DNA from: Vulcanimicrobiota bacterium
GTDB taxonomy: Bacteria > Vulcanimicrobiota > Vulcanimicrobiia > Vulcanimicrobiales > Vulcanimicrobiaceae
Direction of reading: 5' to 3'
NCBI GenBank assembly: GCA_003161435.1
Contig: PMOS01000024.1
Coordinates: forward strand, 62,001 to 126,000
Length of the DNA stretch: 64,000 bases
Positions 17,266 to 25,334 of the stretch are shown piece by piece. Every line of letters starts with the position of its first letter. Positions within the stretch are counted from its first letter, which is position 1. Position numbers and translations under genes: made by a program. The notes under the pieces are model-generated. The model searched no databases and was not told the DNA's origin. It was given only the letters and a program-made list of their open reading frames with translations.

Positions 17266-18435
17266 GTGTCCGACACCTATATCCTCGGTCCGGCGCGGAT
17301 CGCCCATGGCGACGGTACGCTAACGCACGGAAGAATCGCCGTCGACCGCGGACGTATCGCCCGTATCCTGTCCGAAGACGGCCCCAGCGATCTCGGTCTC
17401 CCGGACGGCGCGATCGTCGCGCCCGGCCTGATCGACGTTCACACCAACGGTGCCGACGAGTTCCTGTTCAACCGCGATCAAGGCAACGCGGTCGAGGTCG
17501 CATCGCGTGCCTACGCGCGCCAAGGAGCGACCGGATTCGTGGCCGGGATCATGACCGCTCCGTGGGAGTCGATGATGCACGCCGGCGCCGAGATTTCGGA
17601 GGCCGCCAACCAACTCGTCGAAGCGGGCGACCCGATCGGCGCGCGGTGCCTGGGGATCCATTTCGAAGGACCGTTCCTCAACCACAAGTTCCGCCGCGTG
17701 CACCGGAGCGAGTGGATCGTACCGGCAACGATCGAGCGCGCGCAGGAGATGGTCGACGCGTGCCGCGGTGCGCTCGTCATGGTGACGATGGCTCCGGAGG
17801 TCGAGGACGTCGACGAGATCGCGCGCTTCTTCTTCGACCAGGGGGTGATCTGCTCGGCCGGACACACCGCCGCCCGCTACCGCGAGGGGATGCTTGCGAT
17901 CGGCCTCGGCTTCCGGACGATCACGCACGCGTTCAACGCGATGTCTCCGCTCGATCACCGCGATCCGTCGATTCTGGCGGCCTTCATTCAGGAATCGCGC
18001 ACGACCGTCCAATTGATCTGCGACGGCTACCACGTCTCGCCGCCGATGGTCGATCTGCTCTACCGCACGCTGCACGAGCGGCTCGTGCTCGCGACCGACA
18101 ACATGCCGCCGGCCGGCAGCGGTTACCGTATCGAGGGCGGCGTCGTGCGCGCCGAGGACGGCACCATTGCAGGCAGTGCCCTGCTGATGGATCAGGCGGT
18201 CCGCAACTTGATGATGTATGCCGACATCGGCTTCGAAACCGCGGTGATCTCGGCCACGCGGAGCCCGGCACGACTGTTGAACCTGGACCGCGAGCTCGGC
18301 ACCGTCGAAGCCGGCAAGCGCGCCGACCTCTCGGTCTGGAGCGACGAGTATCAGGTGCTCGCGACGATCGTCGGCGGTCACGCCGTCTACGGCGCGGCAC
18401 ACCTCTACCGCCCGTCGCGCACCGCCAGCGCATAG
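17266..18435 (+). CDS. nagA: N-acetylglucosamine-6-phosphate deacetylase
   Basis: 389 residues from a GTG at 17266. Amidohydrolase motifs occur in order: GLIDVHTNGADEF near residue 55, GIHFEGPFLN with the metal Glu near 130, AGHTAA with His, THAFNAMSP with His near 220, DGYHVSP with His, and ATDNMPPAG with the catalytic Asp near 283. The enzyme deacetylates GlcNAc-6-phosphate in amino-sugar and peptidoglycan recycling. The first motif keeps a single His as in enterobacterial-type enzymes. The next gene starts 44 nt downstream. Confidence 0.9.
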   Translation: MSDTYILGPARIAHGDGTLTHGRIAVDRGRIARILSEDGPSDLGLPDGAIVAPGLIDVHTNGADEFLFNRDQGNAVEVASRAYARQGATGFVAGIMTAPWESMMHAGAEISEAANQLVEAGDPIGARCLGIHFEGPFLNHKFRRVHRSEWIVPATIERAQEMVDACRGALVMVTMAPEVEDVDEIARFFFDQGVICSAGHTAARYREGMLAIGLGFRTITHAFNAMSPLDHRDPSILAAFIQESRTTVQLICDGYHVSPPMVDLLYRTLHERLVLATDNMPPAGSGYRIEGGVVRAEDGTIAGSALLMDQAVRNLMMYADIGFETAVISATRSPARLLNLDRELGTVEAGKRADLSVWSDEYQVLATIVGGHAVYGAAHLYRPSRTASA

Positions 18436-18478
18436 TTCGATCCTCGGCGCGATCATCGCCGGGCTCGCGCTGCTCGGC

Positions 18479-19669
18479 GTGCTGCTCCGGCCGTTCAAGC
18501 TCAACGAGGCGTGGTGGGCCGCCGGCGGCGCCGTCGCGCTCGTGCTGGCCGGCGCGCTTTCGCCGCACGACGCGTGGGCGGCGCTCGCCCGCGGGCTGAA
18601 CGTCTACCTGTTTCTGATCGGGATGATGGCGCTGGCCGGGTTCGCGCGAGTGGAAGGCGTCTTCGACTGGGTCGCGACGCTCGCGGTGCGGGCGGCAGCA
18701 GGTTCGCGCTCGCGTCTGTTATTGCTGGTCTACGTATCGGGGATCGCGACGACGGCGTTTCTGTCGAACGATGCGACGATCGTGGTGCTGACGCCGGCCG
18801 TGCTCGATGCGCTGGCGCGCACCGACGCGCGCCCCGATGCGTACGTGTTCGCCTGCGCGCTGGTAGCCAACGCGGCGAGCCTCGTGCTGCCGATCGCCAA
18901 CCCGTCGAACTTGCTGTTCTTCGCCGGAGGGATGCCGCCGCTGGGACCGTGGTTTGCTGCGTATGGTTTGGCCTCGCTCGCTGCGATCGCCGCGACGTAC
19001 GTCGTGCTGCGGCTGATCTTCGCGCGTGACGTGGCCGCGCCGCTCGCCGTCACCCGCGGCGGCGAGGACGTCGCCGCACCGCGCATGATCGCAACCGCGT
19101 TTCTGGTGTTCGGCGCGCTCGTGTTGATCGTGACGTCGTCGTACTCCGGCCCGCTGGGCGTGACGGCGTTTGCGCTCGGTATCGTCGCCACGCTGGTCGC
19201 TGCAGCCCACCGGCGTGGCGCGCCCCGGATGATCGCGCGTGCGGTCGCATGGCCGATCGTCGTGTTGACGGCGTCGCTATTCGTTTTGATCGACGCGCTC
19301 GACCTCGCCGGCGCGGGCGCGCTTTCTCGCGGCCTTTTCGACTGGGCGCGACACGCCGGCGGGCCCCTCGCCAACATCGGCGTCGCCGCTGTCGCGGCAC
19401 TCGCGTCGAACTTGGTGAACAACTTGCCCGTCGGGCTCGAGCTCGGTAAGTACGCAGCTGCCGCACATCCGCCCGCGGCGCTGACCGCAGCCGCACTCGT
19501 CGGCGTCAACATCGGGCCGAACTTCACGGTCAACGGATCGCTCGCGACGCTGCTCTGGCTGGCGGTCCTGCGGCGTGCCGGCGTGCGAATCGGTGCTCGC
19601 CGCTTCGCGGCGGTCGGCCTGCTGGCCACGCCGCCGGCCCTGATCGCGGCGGCACTACTCGCGAGGTAG
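18479..19669 (+). CDS. ArsB/NhaD-superfamily membrane permease
   Basis: 396 residues and about ten membrane helices. FLSNDATIVVLTPAVLDAL near residue 95, IANPSNLLFF near 140 and LVNNLPVGLELG near 320 are the two re-entrant repeats of the ion-transporter superfamily that includes arsenite pump ArsB and anion or sodium antiporters. Substrate cannot be told; arsenite is possible. The GTG start at 18479 may be too late, because hydrophobic codons (SILGAIIAGLALLG) continue upstream without a normal start codon. Confidence 0.75.
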   Translation: MLLRPFKLNEAWWAAGGAVALVLAGALSPHDAWAALARGLNVYLFLIGMMALAGFARVEGVFDWVATLAVRAAAGSRSRLLLLVYVSGIATTAFLSNDATIVVLTPAVLDALARTDARPDAYVFACALVANAASLVLPIANPSNLLFFAGGMPPLGPWFAAYGLASLAAIAATYVVLRLIFARDVAAPLAVTRGGEDVAAPRMIATAFLVFGALVLIVTSSYSGPLGVTAFALGIVATLVAAAHRRGAPRMIARAVAWPIVVLTASLFVLIDALDLAGAGALSRGLFDWARHAGGPLANIGVAAVAALASNLVNNLPVGLELGKYAAAAHPPAALTAAALVGVNIGPNFTVNGSLATLLWLAVLRRAGVRIGARRFAAVGLLATPPALIAAALLAR

Positions 19670-19727
19670 GGTCTGGGCGCAACGAGCACCGAGCAGGAAC
19701 AGCGCGGCGCCTCGCGGAGTGCGCAGG

Positions 19728-20477
19728 ATGATCTCGCTCGGTATTACCGTCGAAGACCACGACGGCGTTCGTCACGTCACCCTCGACCGTCCCGACAAAA
19801 AGAACGCCCTGACCGTCGCGATGTACGCGGCGCTGGCCGACGCCATCGCCTCAGCTGAACGCGACGATATCGGCGCGCTGCTCTTTCAGGCGCGCGGCAC
19901 GGCCTTCACCGCCGGAAACGACCTCCACGACTTCTTGGAGCAACCGCCGCACGGTGACGACGCGCCGGCTTTCCGCTTCCTCCAGGGACTCGTCCGCACG
20001 GACGTCCCGCTGATTGCGGCCGTGCGTGGCCCGGCGGTGGGGATCGGCACGACGATGCTGCTGCATTGCGATCTCGTCTTCGCTGCGCCGTCCGCCCTGT
20101 TCAAGGTTCCGTTCATCGACCTCGGACTCGTCCCCGAAGCCGCCAGCAGCGTGCTGCTGCCGCGCCGCATCGGTCGTGCGCGCGCCGGTGCGGCACTGTT
20201 CCTGGGCGAACCGATCGATGCGCAGCAGGCGTATGCCGACGGCTTGGTGACCAAGTTGGTCGCCGACGCCGAGCTCGACGAGACGGCCAGGGCGGCCGCG
20301 CGTGCGGTCGCGGCCAAGCCGCGCCAGGCGGTGCGTGAGACGAAGCGCCTGATGAACCACGATCGGGAGGCACTCATCGACGCGATGGCTCGCGAAACGA
20401 AGGCGTTTCGCGAACGCCTGGTTTCCGACGAAGCGCGTGCCGCGATGAGCGCGTTCTTCGATCGGGCTCGCGCTTGA
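19728..20477 (+). CDS. Enoyl-CoA hydratase/isomerase family protein
   Basis: 249 residues from the ATG at 19728, preceded at 8 nt by GGAG; a GTG at 19719 is the alternative. Crotonase-fold signatures: LDRPDKKNALT near residue 20, the oxyanion-hole TAGNDLHDF near 65, GPAVGIGTTMLLHCDLVFA near 105, and FIDLGLVPEAASS with the acidic catalytic residue near 135. The last motif is most like Delta3-Delta2 enoyl-CoA isomerases. It overlaps the SDR gene by 4 nt, pointing to a shared role in acyl-CoA metabolism. Confidence 0.85.
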   Translation: MISLGITVEDHDGVRHVTLDRPDKKNALTVAMYAALADAIASAERDDIGALLFQARGTAFTAGNDLHDFLEQPPHGDDAPAFRFLQGLVRTDVPLIAAVRGPAVGIGTTMLLHCDLVFAAPSALFKVPFIDLGLVPEAASSVLLPRRIGRARAGAALFLGEPIDAQQAYADGLVTKLVADAELDETARAAARAVAAKPRQAVRETKRLMNHDREALIDAMARETKAFRERLVSDEARAAMSAFFDRARA

Positions 20478-21298
20478 CGAGCCTCGCCGGCAAGACCCTT
20501 TTCATCAGCGGCGCCAGCCGCGGGATCGGCCTCGCGATCGGGTTGCGCGCTGCGCGCGACGGTGCGAACGTCGTCGTAGCCGCGAAGACGGTCGAGCCGC
20601 ACCCGAAGCTGTCCGGCACGATCTACACCGCAGCGGCCGAGATCGAGGCGGCCGGCGGTCGCGCGCTGGCCGTGCAATGCGACGTGCGCTCGGAGGACGA
20701 CATCGCGCGCGCCGTCGCAGCGGCGGTCGAACGCTTCGGCGGGATCGACGTGGTCGTCAACAACGCCAGCGCGATCCGGCTCGGCGGCACGGCGCAGGTC
20801 GACGCCAAGGCGTTCGACCTGATGACGTCGATCGGACCGCGCGCGACCTATCTGGTCACGCGCGCGGCGCTACCGCACCTCGAACGCGCGTCGAACGCGC
20901 ACATCCTCACGCTCTCGCCGCCGATTGCGCTGGCGTCGAAGTGGGTCGGCAGCTCGCCCGCCTACACGTTCAAGAAGTACGGGATGACGCTGCTGACGCT
21001 CGGCTTCGCGGCCGATTTCCGCGAGCGCGGCATCGCCGCGAACGCACTGTGGCCGAAGACGGTGATCGCGACCGCAGCTGTTCGGAACTTGCTCGGCGGC
21101 GACGCGGTGATCCGCGCTTCGCGCACGCCGGCGATCGTCGCCGACGCGGCCTACGCGATTCTCACCAGCGACGCACGCACGACGAGCGGCAACACCTACA
21201 TTGACGAAGACGTCCTACGGGCCGGCGGCATGACGGACTTTTCAGGTTACGCCGTCGATCCCACGACGCCGCTCGGTCTCGACATCTTCTTGGACTAG
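20474..21298 (+). CDS. Short-chain dehydrogenase/reductase (HSDL2-like)
   Basis: 274 residues from a TTG overlapping the previous stop (TTGA). Rossmann motif SGASRGIG near residue 12, NNAS near 98, and active-site Tyr and Lys in SPAYTFKKYGM near 160. The long AAKTVEPHPKLSGTIYTAA insertion after strand 2 is characteristic of the HSDL2-type SDRs of lipid metabolism. Coupled to the crotonase-family gene, so probably acts on a CoA-linked or fatty substrate. Confidence 0.85.
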   Translation: MTSLAGKTLFISGASRGIGLAIGLRAARDGANVVVAAKTVEPHPKLSGTIYTAAAEIEAAGGRALAVQCDVRSEDDIARAVAAAVERFGGIDVVVNNASAIRLGGTAQVDAKAFDLMTSIGPRATYLVTRAALPHLERASNAHILTLSPPIALASKWVGSSPAYTFKKYGMTLLTLGFAADFRERGIAANALWPKTVIATAAVRNLLGGDAVIRASRTPAIVADAAYAILTSDARTTSGNTYIDEDVLRAGGMTDFSGYAVDPTTPLGLDIFLD

Positions 21299-21310
21299 TG
21301 TGTGTTTTGC

Positions 21311-22255
21311 CTACGGCCGAGCCGCCCGGACGTCGAGCCAGGTCAGCACGTCGTGCACGACTTCGTCGCGGTTCGTTTCATTGAGCATCTCGTGACGTGC
21401 GTTGGGATAGAAGACGACCTCGACGTCGGTCAGTCCCAGCGCGCGATAACGAGCGGCGAGCGCGCTGACCGACTGCGTCCGGCGCCCGACCGGATCGAGC
21501 TCGCCCGAAAACAACAGCACGGGAAGGGTGGTGGGGATCCGGCGCTCGTTCTCGCGCTTCCAGGTTTCGACGTAGCCGCGCAGCATGTCCAGCATCAAGC
21601 GGTTCGAGAACGTGAAGCCGCAGCGCGGGTCGTCGACGTACTTGCGCACCTCGCTATCGTCACGGCTGAGCCACTCGAAGCCGGTGTTTTGGGCAAACGG
21701 CTTGTTGAAGTCCGCGAACATCGTGCGTTGCAGCGGCGACGGCGAGCGATCGCCACGAACCAGCCGCACGGCCTGCGCGGCCGCGATCCCCGCGCCGATG
21801 TTCGGCGCCGAGCCGAAGCTTCCCGATAGGATCAAGCCGGCGAGCTCGTCACCGTGCAGTTGCGCGAAGCGCTGTGCGAGCACCGAACCCATGCTGTGCC
21901 CGAACAGCACGAGCGGGATACCGGGCTGCTCGGCGTGGACGCGGTCGCCGAGCCGCTGCAAATCGCGCAGAATGCCGTTCCAGCCATCATTGCCGCCCCA
22001 TCCGAGGTTCTCGTCGCCGCCCGCCGTGCGGCCGTGACCGCGGTAGTCGGGCGCGTAGACCGCATAGCCGCGTTCGGCGAGCGCGCCGGCGAAACGCCGG
22101 TAGCGCAACGCGTGCTCGGCCATCCCGTGCGCGACGATGATCGCCGCGCGTGGCGTTCCGATGGGCAGCCGTCGATCCACGACCACGTCGATGCCGTCGC
22201 TGCTCAGCCTGAACGCCGAATCGTCCGGGGCTTCGGTCGGCGCGTCGGAGCTCAT
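21311..22255 (-). CDS. Alpha/beta hydrolase, monoacylglycerol-lipase type
   Basis: 314 residues. Serine-hydrolase sites: oxyanion HGMAEHALRY near residue 43, nucleophile GHSMGS near 118, Asp in SGELDPVG and His in NARHEML near 290. Closest to monoacylglycerol lipase and lysophospholipase families. Its ATG overlaps the stop of the PhyH-type dioxygenase gene (4 nt), so the two are coupled. Confidence 0.85.
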   Translation of the reverse strand: MSSDAPTEAPDDSAFRLSSDGIDVVVDRRLPIGTPRAAIIVAHGMAEHALRYRRFAGALAERGYAVYAPDYRGHGRTAGGDENLGWGGNDGWNGILRDLQRLGDRVHAEQPGIPLVLFGHSMGSVLAQRFAQLHGDELAGLILSGSFGSAPNIGAGIAAAQAVRLVRGDRSPSPLQRTMFADFNKPFAQNTGFEWLSRDDSEVRKYVDDPRCGFTFSNRLMLDMLRGYVETWKRENERRIPTTLPVLLFSGELDPVGRRTQSVSALAARYRALGLTDVEVVFYPNARHEMLNETNRDEVVHDVLTWLDVRAARP

Positions 22256-23103
22256 CCGTCGACGAAGCCGCGTGCGGGAAAGGTGTCGCTGCGCTGAAGC
22301 CAGTTGGTCGGCGCATAGCGCGCGCGGGCGTCGACGAAGTGCAGCGTATAGGCGTGGCGCGAGGCGGCGGACCGGTTCGGAGCGCTATAGTGCGGAAGCT
22401 TTCCGTGTAGCACGACCAGCGTCCCCGCCTCGACCTCGACCGGCTCGGCAACGTCGTCGGACGGCCAAGGTGTGTAATCGATCCGTTCGAGCCGGCTGCC
22501 GGCATCGTCCACCACGAAGCGCTCGCGCAGCGGCGTGCGATGCCCGCCGCGTTGCACCCACAGACACCCGTTGGTTCGGTCGGCGCGCTCGAGCGCGAAC
22601 CACAGCGTGGTCACGCTGACCGGCTCGGTCTCGAAGTAGGTTGCGTCCTGATGCCAGCGCACCTCACCGCCGATGTGTGGCTGCTTGAAGATGTACATCG
22701 ACTGATAGACGCGCGGTTCGACGATGCCGAGCTCAACGGCGAGCTCGTGTAGGCGCGGGTCGCGGGAGAACCGTTCGAAGACCGGGTCGAGATCGTGCAT
22801 TGCGTGCCCGATCTTGTTGATCGAGAGCTCCTTGGGCTGGCGCAGCGCGCCCGACGCGTCGAACGCTTCCTCTTCGAAGAAACAGCGCACCTGGTCTCCG
22901 GAAGTGAGGAAGTACTCGTCCGATTTGGTTTTCGATTCGTCTTTGGTGGTGAAGATCGCGGTCGATTCGGCCGGGTCGAACGCATCGACGATCGCCGCGG
23001 CGCGGGCGCGCAACGCGGCGATCTCGGCGGGTGGCTTGAAGCCGGGGATGACCAGGAAGCCATCCTGCTCGAAGCGGCTCTTCAGCGACGGAGCGACCTG
23101 CAT
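22252..23103 (-). CDS. Phytanoyl-CoA dioxygenase (PhyH) family protein
   Basis: 283 residues from the ATG at 23103. Fe(II)/2-oxoglutarate sites: HxD in RWHQDATYF near residue 150, and the distal His in VLHGKLPHYSAPNRS near 235, with the Arg of NRS for 2-oxoglutarate. Family members hydroxylate fatty acyl-CoA or small natural products; substrate here unknown. Followed by the coupled lipase. Confidence 0.85.
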   Translation of the reverse strand: MQVAPSLKSRFEQDGFLVIPGFKPPAEIAALRARAAAIVDAFDPAESTAIFTTKDESKTKSDEYFLTSGDQVRCFFEEEAFDASGALRQPKELSINKIGHAMHDLDPVFERFSRDPRLHELAVELGIVEPRVYQSMYIFKQPHIGGEVRWHQDATYFETEPVSVTTLWFALERADRTNGCLWVQRGGHRTPLRERFVVDDAGSRLERIDYTPWPSDDVAEPVEVEAGTLVVLHGKLPHYSAPNRSAASRHAYTLHFVDARARYAPTNWLQRSDTFPARGFVDG

Positions 23104-23110
23104 GGCCGGC

Positions 23111-23353
23111 TCATTCGGCCGCGCCGCCGCGAATCTCTGCGAGCAGCTCGGCGACCCCGACTCCCAGCGCGCCGGCCAGAGCGCAGAGCTGACGCAGGCC
23201 CACGTTCTGGCGCCCGGCCTCGACATTGGCGATCGACGGCCGGCTGATGAGGGCACGATCGGCGAGCTGGCGCTGCGTGAGGCCCCGGTCCGCGCGCAGC
23301 GCGCGAACGCGCTCGCCGACGCGGCGTTGAACCGCTTCGGCGTGCTCGCTCAT
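23111..23353 (-). CDS. XRE-family transcriptional regulator (80 aa)
   Basis: 80 residues, almost entirely a Cro/CI helix-turn-helix: RALRADRGLTQRQLADRALI then SRPSIANVEAGRQN. Its ATG overlaps the HNH gene stop by 4 nt and its stop is 7 nt before the PhyH gene, so it probably regulates this small minus-strand operon. No effector domain. Confidence 0.85.
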   Translation of the reverse strand: MSEHAEAVQRRVGERVRALRADRGLTQRQLADRALISRPSIANVEAGRQNVGLRQLCALAGALGVGVAELLAEIRGGAAE

Positions 23354-23880
23354 TCGACACGTTCCTCGATCCCGACGTTGTAGAGCGCGAGGTACTTGCC
23401 CCACTCGTCGGGCGCCGTGTGGCGCCGAACGACGACGAAGGGGATGTACCGCGGCTCGCGTGCCTTGCGGCGCAGCGGCATGCGCGCCTCGTCAGGCGTC
23501 CGGCTGCCCTTGCGCGAGTTGCACGTCGAGCAGCACGCGACCAGGTTCTCCCAAGCCGACGCGCCGCCGCGGCTGCGCGGGATGACGTGGTCGACCGTCA
23601 TGTCGTTACCGCTGCGCATCGTGCAGTACGCGCAGACGTAGTCGTCGCGGAGCAGCACGTTCTTCTTCGTCAGCGCGACGCGCTTGCGCGACCGGCGGAC
23701 GTAGTAGAGCATCCGCACGATCGACGGCAGCGGAAAGGCGACCGAGGTCGTGCGGATCACGCGATCGCCGCTGTGGACGACCTCGACCTTGCGCGCGAAC
23801 AGCAGCCGAACCGCGCGCTGGAAGCCGACGACCCCGAGCGGTTCGTACGAGAAGTTGAGGACGAGAACAGACGCGGGCAT
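23350..23880 (-). CDS. HNH endonuclease
   Basis: 176 residues from the ATG at 23880, preceded by AAAGGAG. The HNH core has CAYC, then DHVIPRSRGG, ENLVACCSTCN and SRKG, i.e. two CxxC-like zinc pairs around the catalytic His. It matches the widespread chromosomal HNH family starting ASVLVLNFSYEPLGVV. It lies directly downstream (28 nt) of the tRNA array on the same strand; HNH genes have been reported near tRNA arrays, but this family is also common elsewhere. Confidence 0.88.
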   Translation of the reverse strand: MPASVLVLNFSYEPLGVVGFQRAVRLLFARKVEVVHSGDRVIRTTSVAFPLPSIVRMLYYVRRSRKRVALTKKNVLLRDDYVCAYCTMRSGNDMTVDHVIPRSRGGASAWENLVACCSTCNSRKGSRTPDEARMPLRRKAREPRYIPFVVVRRHTAPDEWGKYLALYNVGIEERVE

Positions 23881-23907
23881 CGGGGTCGGACTCCTTTCGT
23901 GAATTGT

Positions 23908-23981
23908 TGGAGCGGGCGCCGGGAATCGAACCCGGGACTCGTGTTTGGAAGACACCGGCATTGCCACTATGCAACACCCGC
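23908..23981 (-). tRNA. tRNA-Gly(TCC)
   Basis: Cloverleaf with acceptor GCGGGTG/CGCCCGC, anticodon loop CTTCCAA (U33 present), T arm CCGGG-TTCGATT-CCCGG and encoded CCA. Last gene of the array. Confidence 0.93.
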
Positions 23982-23982
23982 A

Positions 23983-24056
23983 TGGAGCGGATCGCGGGAA
24001 TCGAACCCACGTAGCCGGCTTGGCACGCCGGCACACTACCACTGTGAGAGATCCGC
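23983..24056 (-). tRNA. tRNA-Gly(GCC)
   Basis: Acceptor GCGGATC/GATCCGC, anticodon loop GTGCCAA, D arm with AGTGGTA, encoded CCA. Canonical; one base from the next tRNA. Confidence 0.93.
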
Positions 24057-24060
24057 GAAT

Positions 24061-24136
24061 TGGTGGGCGGTGGTGGACTTGAACCACCGACGCTCGGCAT
24101 GTTACGCCGACGCTCTGGCCGCTGAGCTAACCGCCC
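24061..24136 (-). tRNA. tRNA-Val(AAC), A34
   Basis: Acceptor GGGCGGT/ACCGCCC, anticodon loop GTAACAT on stem TCGGC/GCCGA, T loop TTCAAGT, encoded CCA. By position the anticodon is AAC. A34 is rare in bacteria outside tRNA-Arg(ACG) and would need deamination to inosine for broad decoding. Confidence 0.85.
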
Positions 24137-24138
24137 GA

Positions 24139-24212
24139 TGGTCTCGTCACGCAGAATCGAACTGCGATCACGCGCTTATCGAGCGCGAGCTTTCCCACTA
24201 AGCTATGACGAG
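24139..24212 (-). tRNA. tRNA-Ile(GAT) with C33
   Basis: Acceptor CTCGTCA/TGACGAG, D arm GCTT/AAGC, anticodon stem CGCGC/GCGCG with loop TCGATAA, T loop TTCGATT, encoded CCA. Position 33 is C instead of the near-universal U. Confidence 0.82.
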
Positions 24213-24216
24213 GGGG

Positions 24217-24288
24217 GGCCCTCGACGCGATTCGAACGCGCGTGACGACGCTGAGGACGTCGCAGCCTAGCCGTTAGCTGACAAGGGC
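24217..24288 (-). tRNA. tRNA-Glu(CTC)-like with C33
   Basis: Acceptor GCCCTTG/CGAGGGC, anticodon stem CGACG/CGTCG with loop TCCTCAG, T arm GCGCG/CGCGT. No encoded CCA. Position 33 is C. The 5' 22 bases also encode the end of the LAGLIDADG protein, whose TAG stop lies in the D loop. Confidence 0.72.
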
Positions 24289-24830
24289 ACATGACGGTAT
24301 TTCTTGCCCGTGACGATGTTGGCCACGTGTGAGTGAGCACAGCCATACCGATTGGCTATCCTTTTGTATCCGATTCCGCTTGCGTTCAAGCGGCGCATCT
24401 CGCGAATATCATCATCGCTGAAGCGCAGCTTGGGGCCACCTTGACGCGGGGAGAAACTAGCAATGGCTTCGTCGATTCTTGCCGTTCTGCGCTGACACAT
24501 GTACGGCCGCACCGCGAGCATGAGAGCCACCGCGCCCGACCCCCGCAAGAGCGCCCGAAAGACCTGCTTCTTATGGCGGTCGTCTATAACGTGCTTGCAC
24601 ACGACCATGCGAGTCCCGAACATCTCGCACACGCGCTCGATCACATCGCGATCGGTCATCTGTACGGAAACGCCCGGGAGATTTGGGCTACTAGGCGGCC
24701 CCTTGTAAAAGCAACCTTCTCCCTCTAGGAGTCCCGCAAGCCATGCCTTTTCCAAATCGGTGAGCCGGACAATCCGGCAGACCGACGCAGGAGCCGCTCT
24801 TCCGAGACGCGCTGATTGATAGTTGAACAC
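24267..24830 (-). CDS. LAGLIDADG homing endonuclease with C-terminal HTH
   Basis: 187 residues from a GTG at 24830; the true start could be some codons later because the first 20 residues look unstructured. LTDLEKAWLAGLLEGEGCF near residue 24 is a single LAGLIDADG helix, so the enzyme should act as a homodimer. The C-terminal part, FSDDDIREMRRLNASGIGYK to ANIVTGKKYRH, is a helix-turn-helix typical of DNA-recognition modules in homing enzymes. It sits inside the tRNA array and its last seven codons plus stop lie within the downstream tRNA-Glu gene. No intron or intein is visible around it, so it is free-standing. Confidence 0.8.
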   Translation of the reverse strand: MFNYQSARLGRAAPASVCRIVRLTDLEKAWLAGLLEGEGCFYKGPPSSPNLPGVSVQMTDRDVIERVCEMFGTRMVVCKHVIDDRHKKQVFRALLRGSGAVALMLAVRPYMCQRRTARIDEAIASFSPRQGGPKLRFSDDDIREMRRLNASGIGYKRIANRYGCAHSHVANIVTGKKYRHVPLSANG

Positions 24831-24866
24831 TCACCGCGATCATATCAGACCGAAATGCCATGTGCA

Positions 24867-24927
24867 TGGCACTCCGCTTCCATCCGGTCGAGAGCCGGAC
24901 ATCCTAACCAACGTAGACGAACGGAGC
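24867..24927 (-). tRNA. tRNA-Glu(CTC)-like lacking a T arm
   Basis: Acceptor GCTCCGT pairs with GCGGAGT, followed by discriminator G and CCA. The Glu-type D arm (GTCTACGTTGGTTAGGAT) and anticodon arm TCCGG-CTCTCGA-CCGGA are intact, but only TGGAA separates the anticodon arm from the acceptor strand. The T arm is absent, giving 61 nt. Probably a non-functional or specialised molecule. Confidence 0.65.
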
Positions 24928-24932
24928 ATACG

Positions 24933-25003
24933 TGCCCTGTGACGGTTCCGACCCGTCTTCGCAGCGGTGAAAACGCTGCATCCTACCATTAGAAGAACAA
25001 GGC
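24933..25003 (-). tRNA. tRNA-Glu(TTC)
   Basis: Acceptor GCCTTGT/ACAGGGC, anticodon loop TTTTCAC on stem CAGCG/CGCTG, T stem GACGG/CCGTC but divergent T loop GTCGGAA. CCA not encoded. Abuts the tRNA-Asp gene with no spacer. Confidence 0.8.
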
Positions 25004-25077
25004 TGGCGCACACGGTGGGTGCTTACCCCACGACCCTCCGGTCGACAACCGGATACTCTACGTTGAGCTACGCGTGC
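25004..25077 (-). tRNA. tRNA-Asp(GTC)
   Basis: Acceptor GCACGCG/CGTGTGC, anticodon stem TCCGG/CCGGA with loop TTGTCGA, encoded CCA. The T stem GTGGG/CCCAC is perfect but the T loop GTAAGCA lacks the conserved TTC. Confidence 0.8.
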
Positions 25078-25078
25078 A

Positions 25079-25171
25079 TGGCGGAAGGTGTAGGTATCGA
25101 TCCCACGCGGGTTTGAGCCGCGTCCGCGTCAGTTTTCAGGACTGAGTGCCCGGCCACGGGCGGCACCTTCC
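25079..25171 (-). tRNA. tRNA-Ser(TGA), class II, with C33
   Basis: 93 nt with a long variable arm (CGCGGACGCGG...CCCGCG). Acceptor GGAAGGT/ACCTTCC, anticodon stem TCAGT/ACTGA with loop CCTGAAA (C at 33), T loop ATCGATA, encoded CCA. Confidence 0.82.
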
Positions 25172-25176
25172 GAGTT

Positions 25177-25252
25177 TGGAGCCGACGATCGGACTCGAAC
25201 CGATTGCCTGCGGTTTACGAAACCGCCGCTCGTCCAGACGAGCTCCGCCGGC
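25177..25252 (-). tRNA. tRNA-Thr(CGT)
   Basis: Acceptor GCCGGCG/CGTCGGC, anticodon stem GCGGT/ACCGC with loop TTCGTAA, T arm ATCGG-TTCGAGT-CCGAT, encoded CCA. Canonical. Confidence 0.9.
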
Positions 25253-25255
25253 GCG

Positions 25256-25330
25256 TGGAGATGCAGGCGTGAATCGAACACGCTCGTTGCGGTTTTGCGG
25301 ACCGCGGCCTTCCCACTTGGCCACTGCATC
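25256..25330 (-). tRNA. tRNA-Cys(GCA) with C33
   Basis: Acceptor GATGCAG/CTGCATC, anticodon stem GCGGT/ACCGC with loop CCGCAAA, T loop TTCGATT, encoded CCA. The loop would be normal for Cys except that position 33 is C. Confidence 0.85.
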
Positions 25331-25334
25331 GAGT

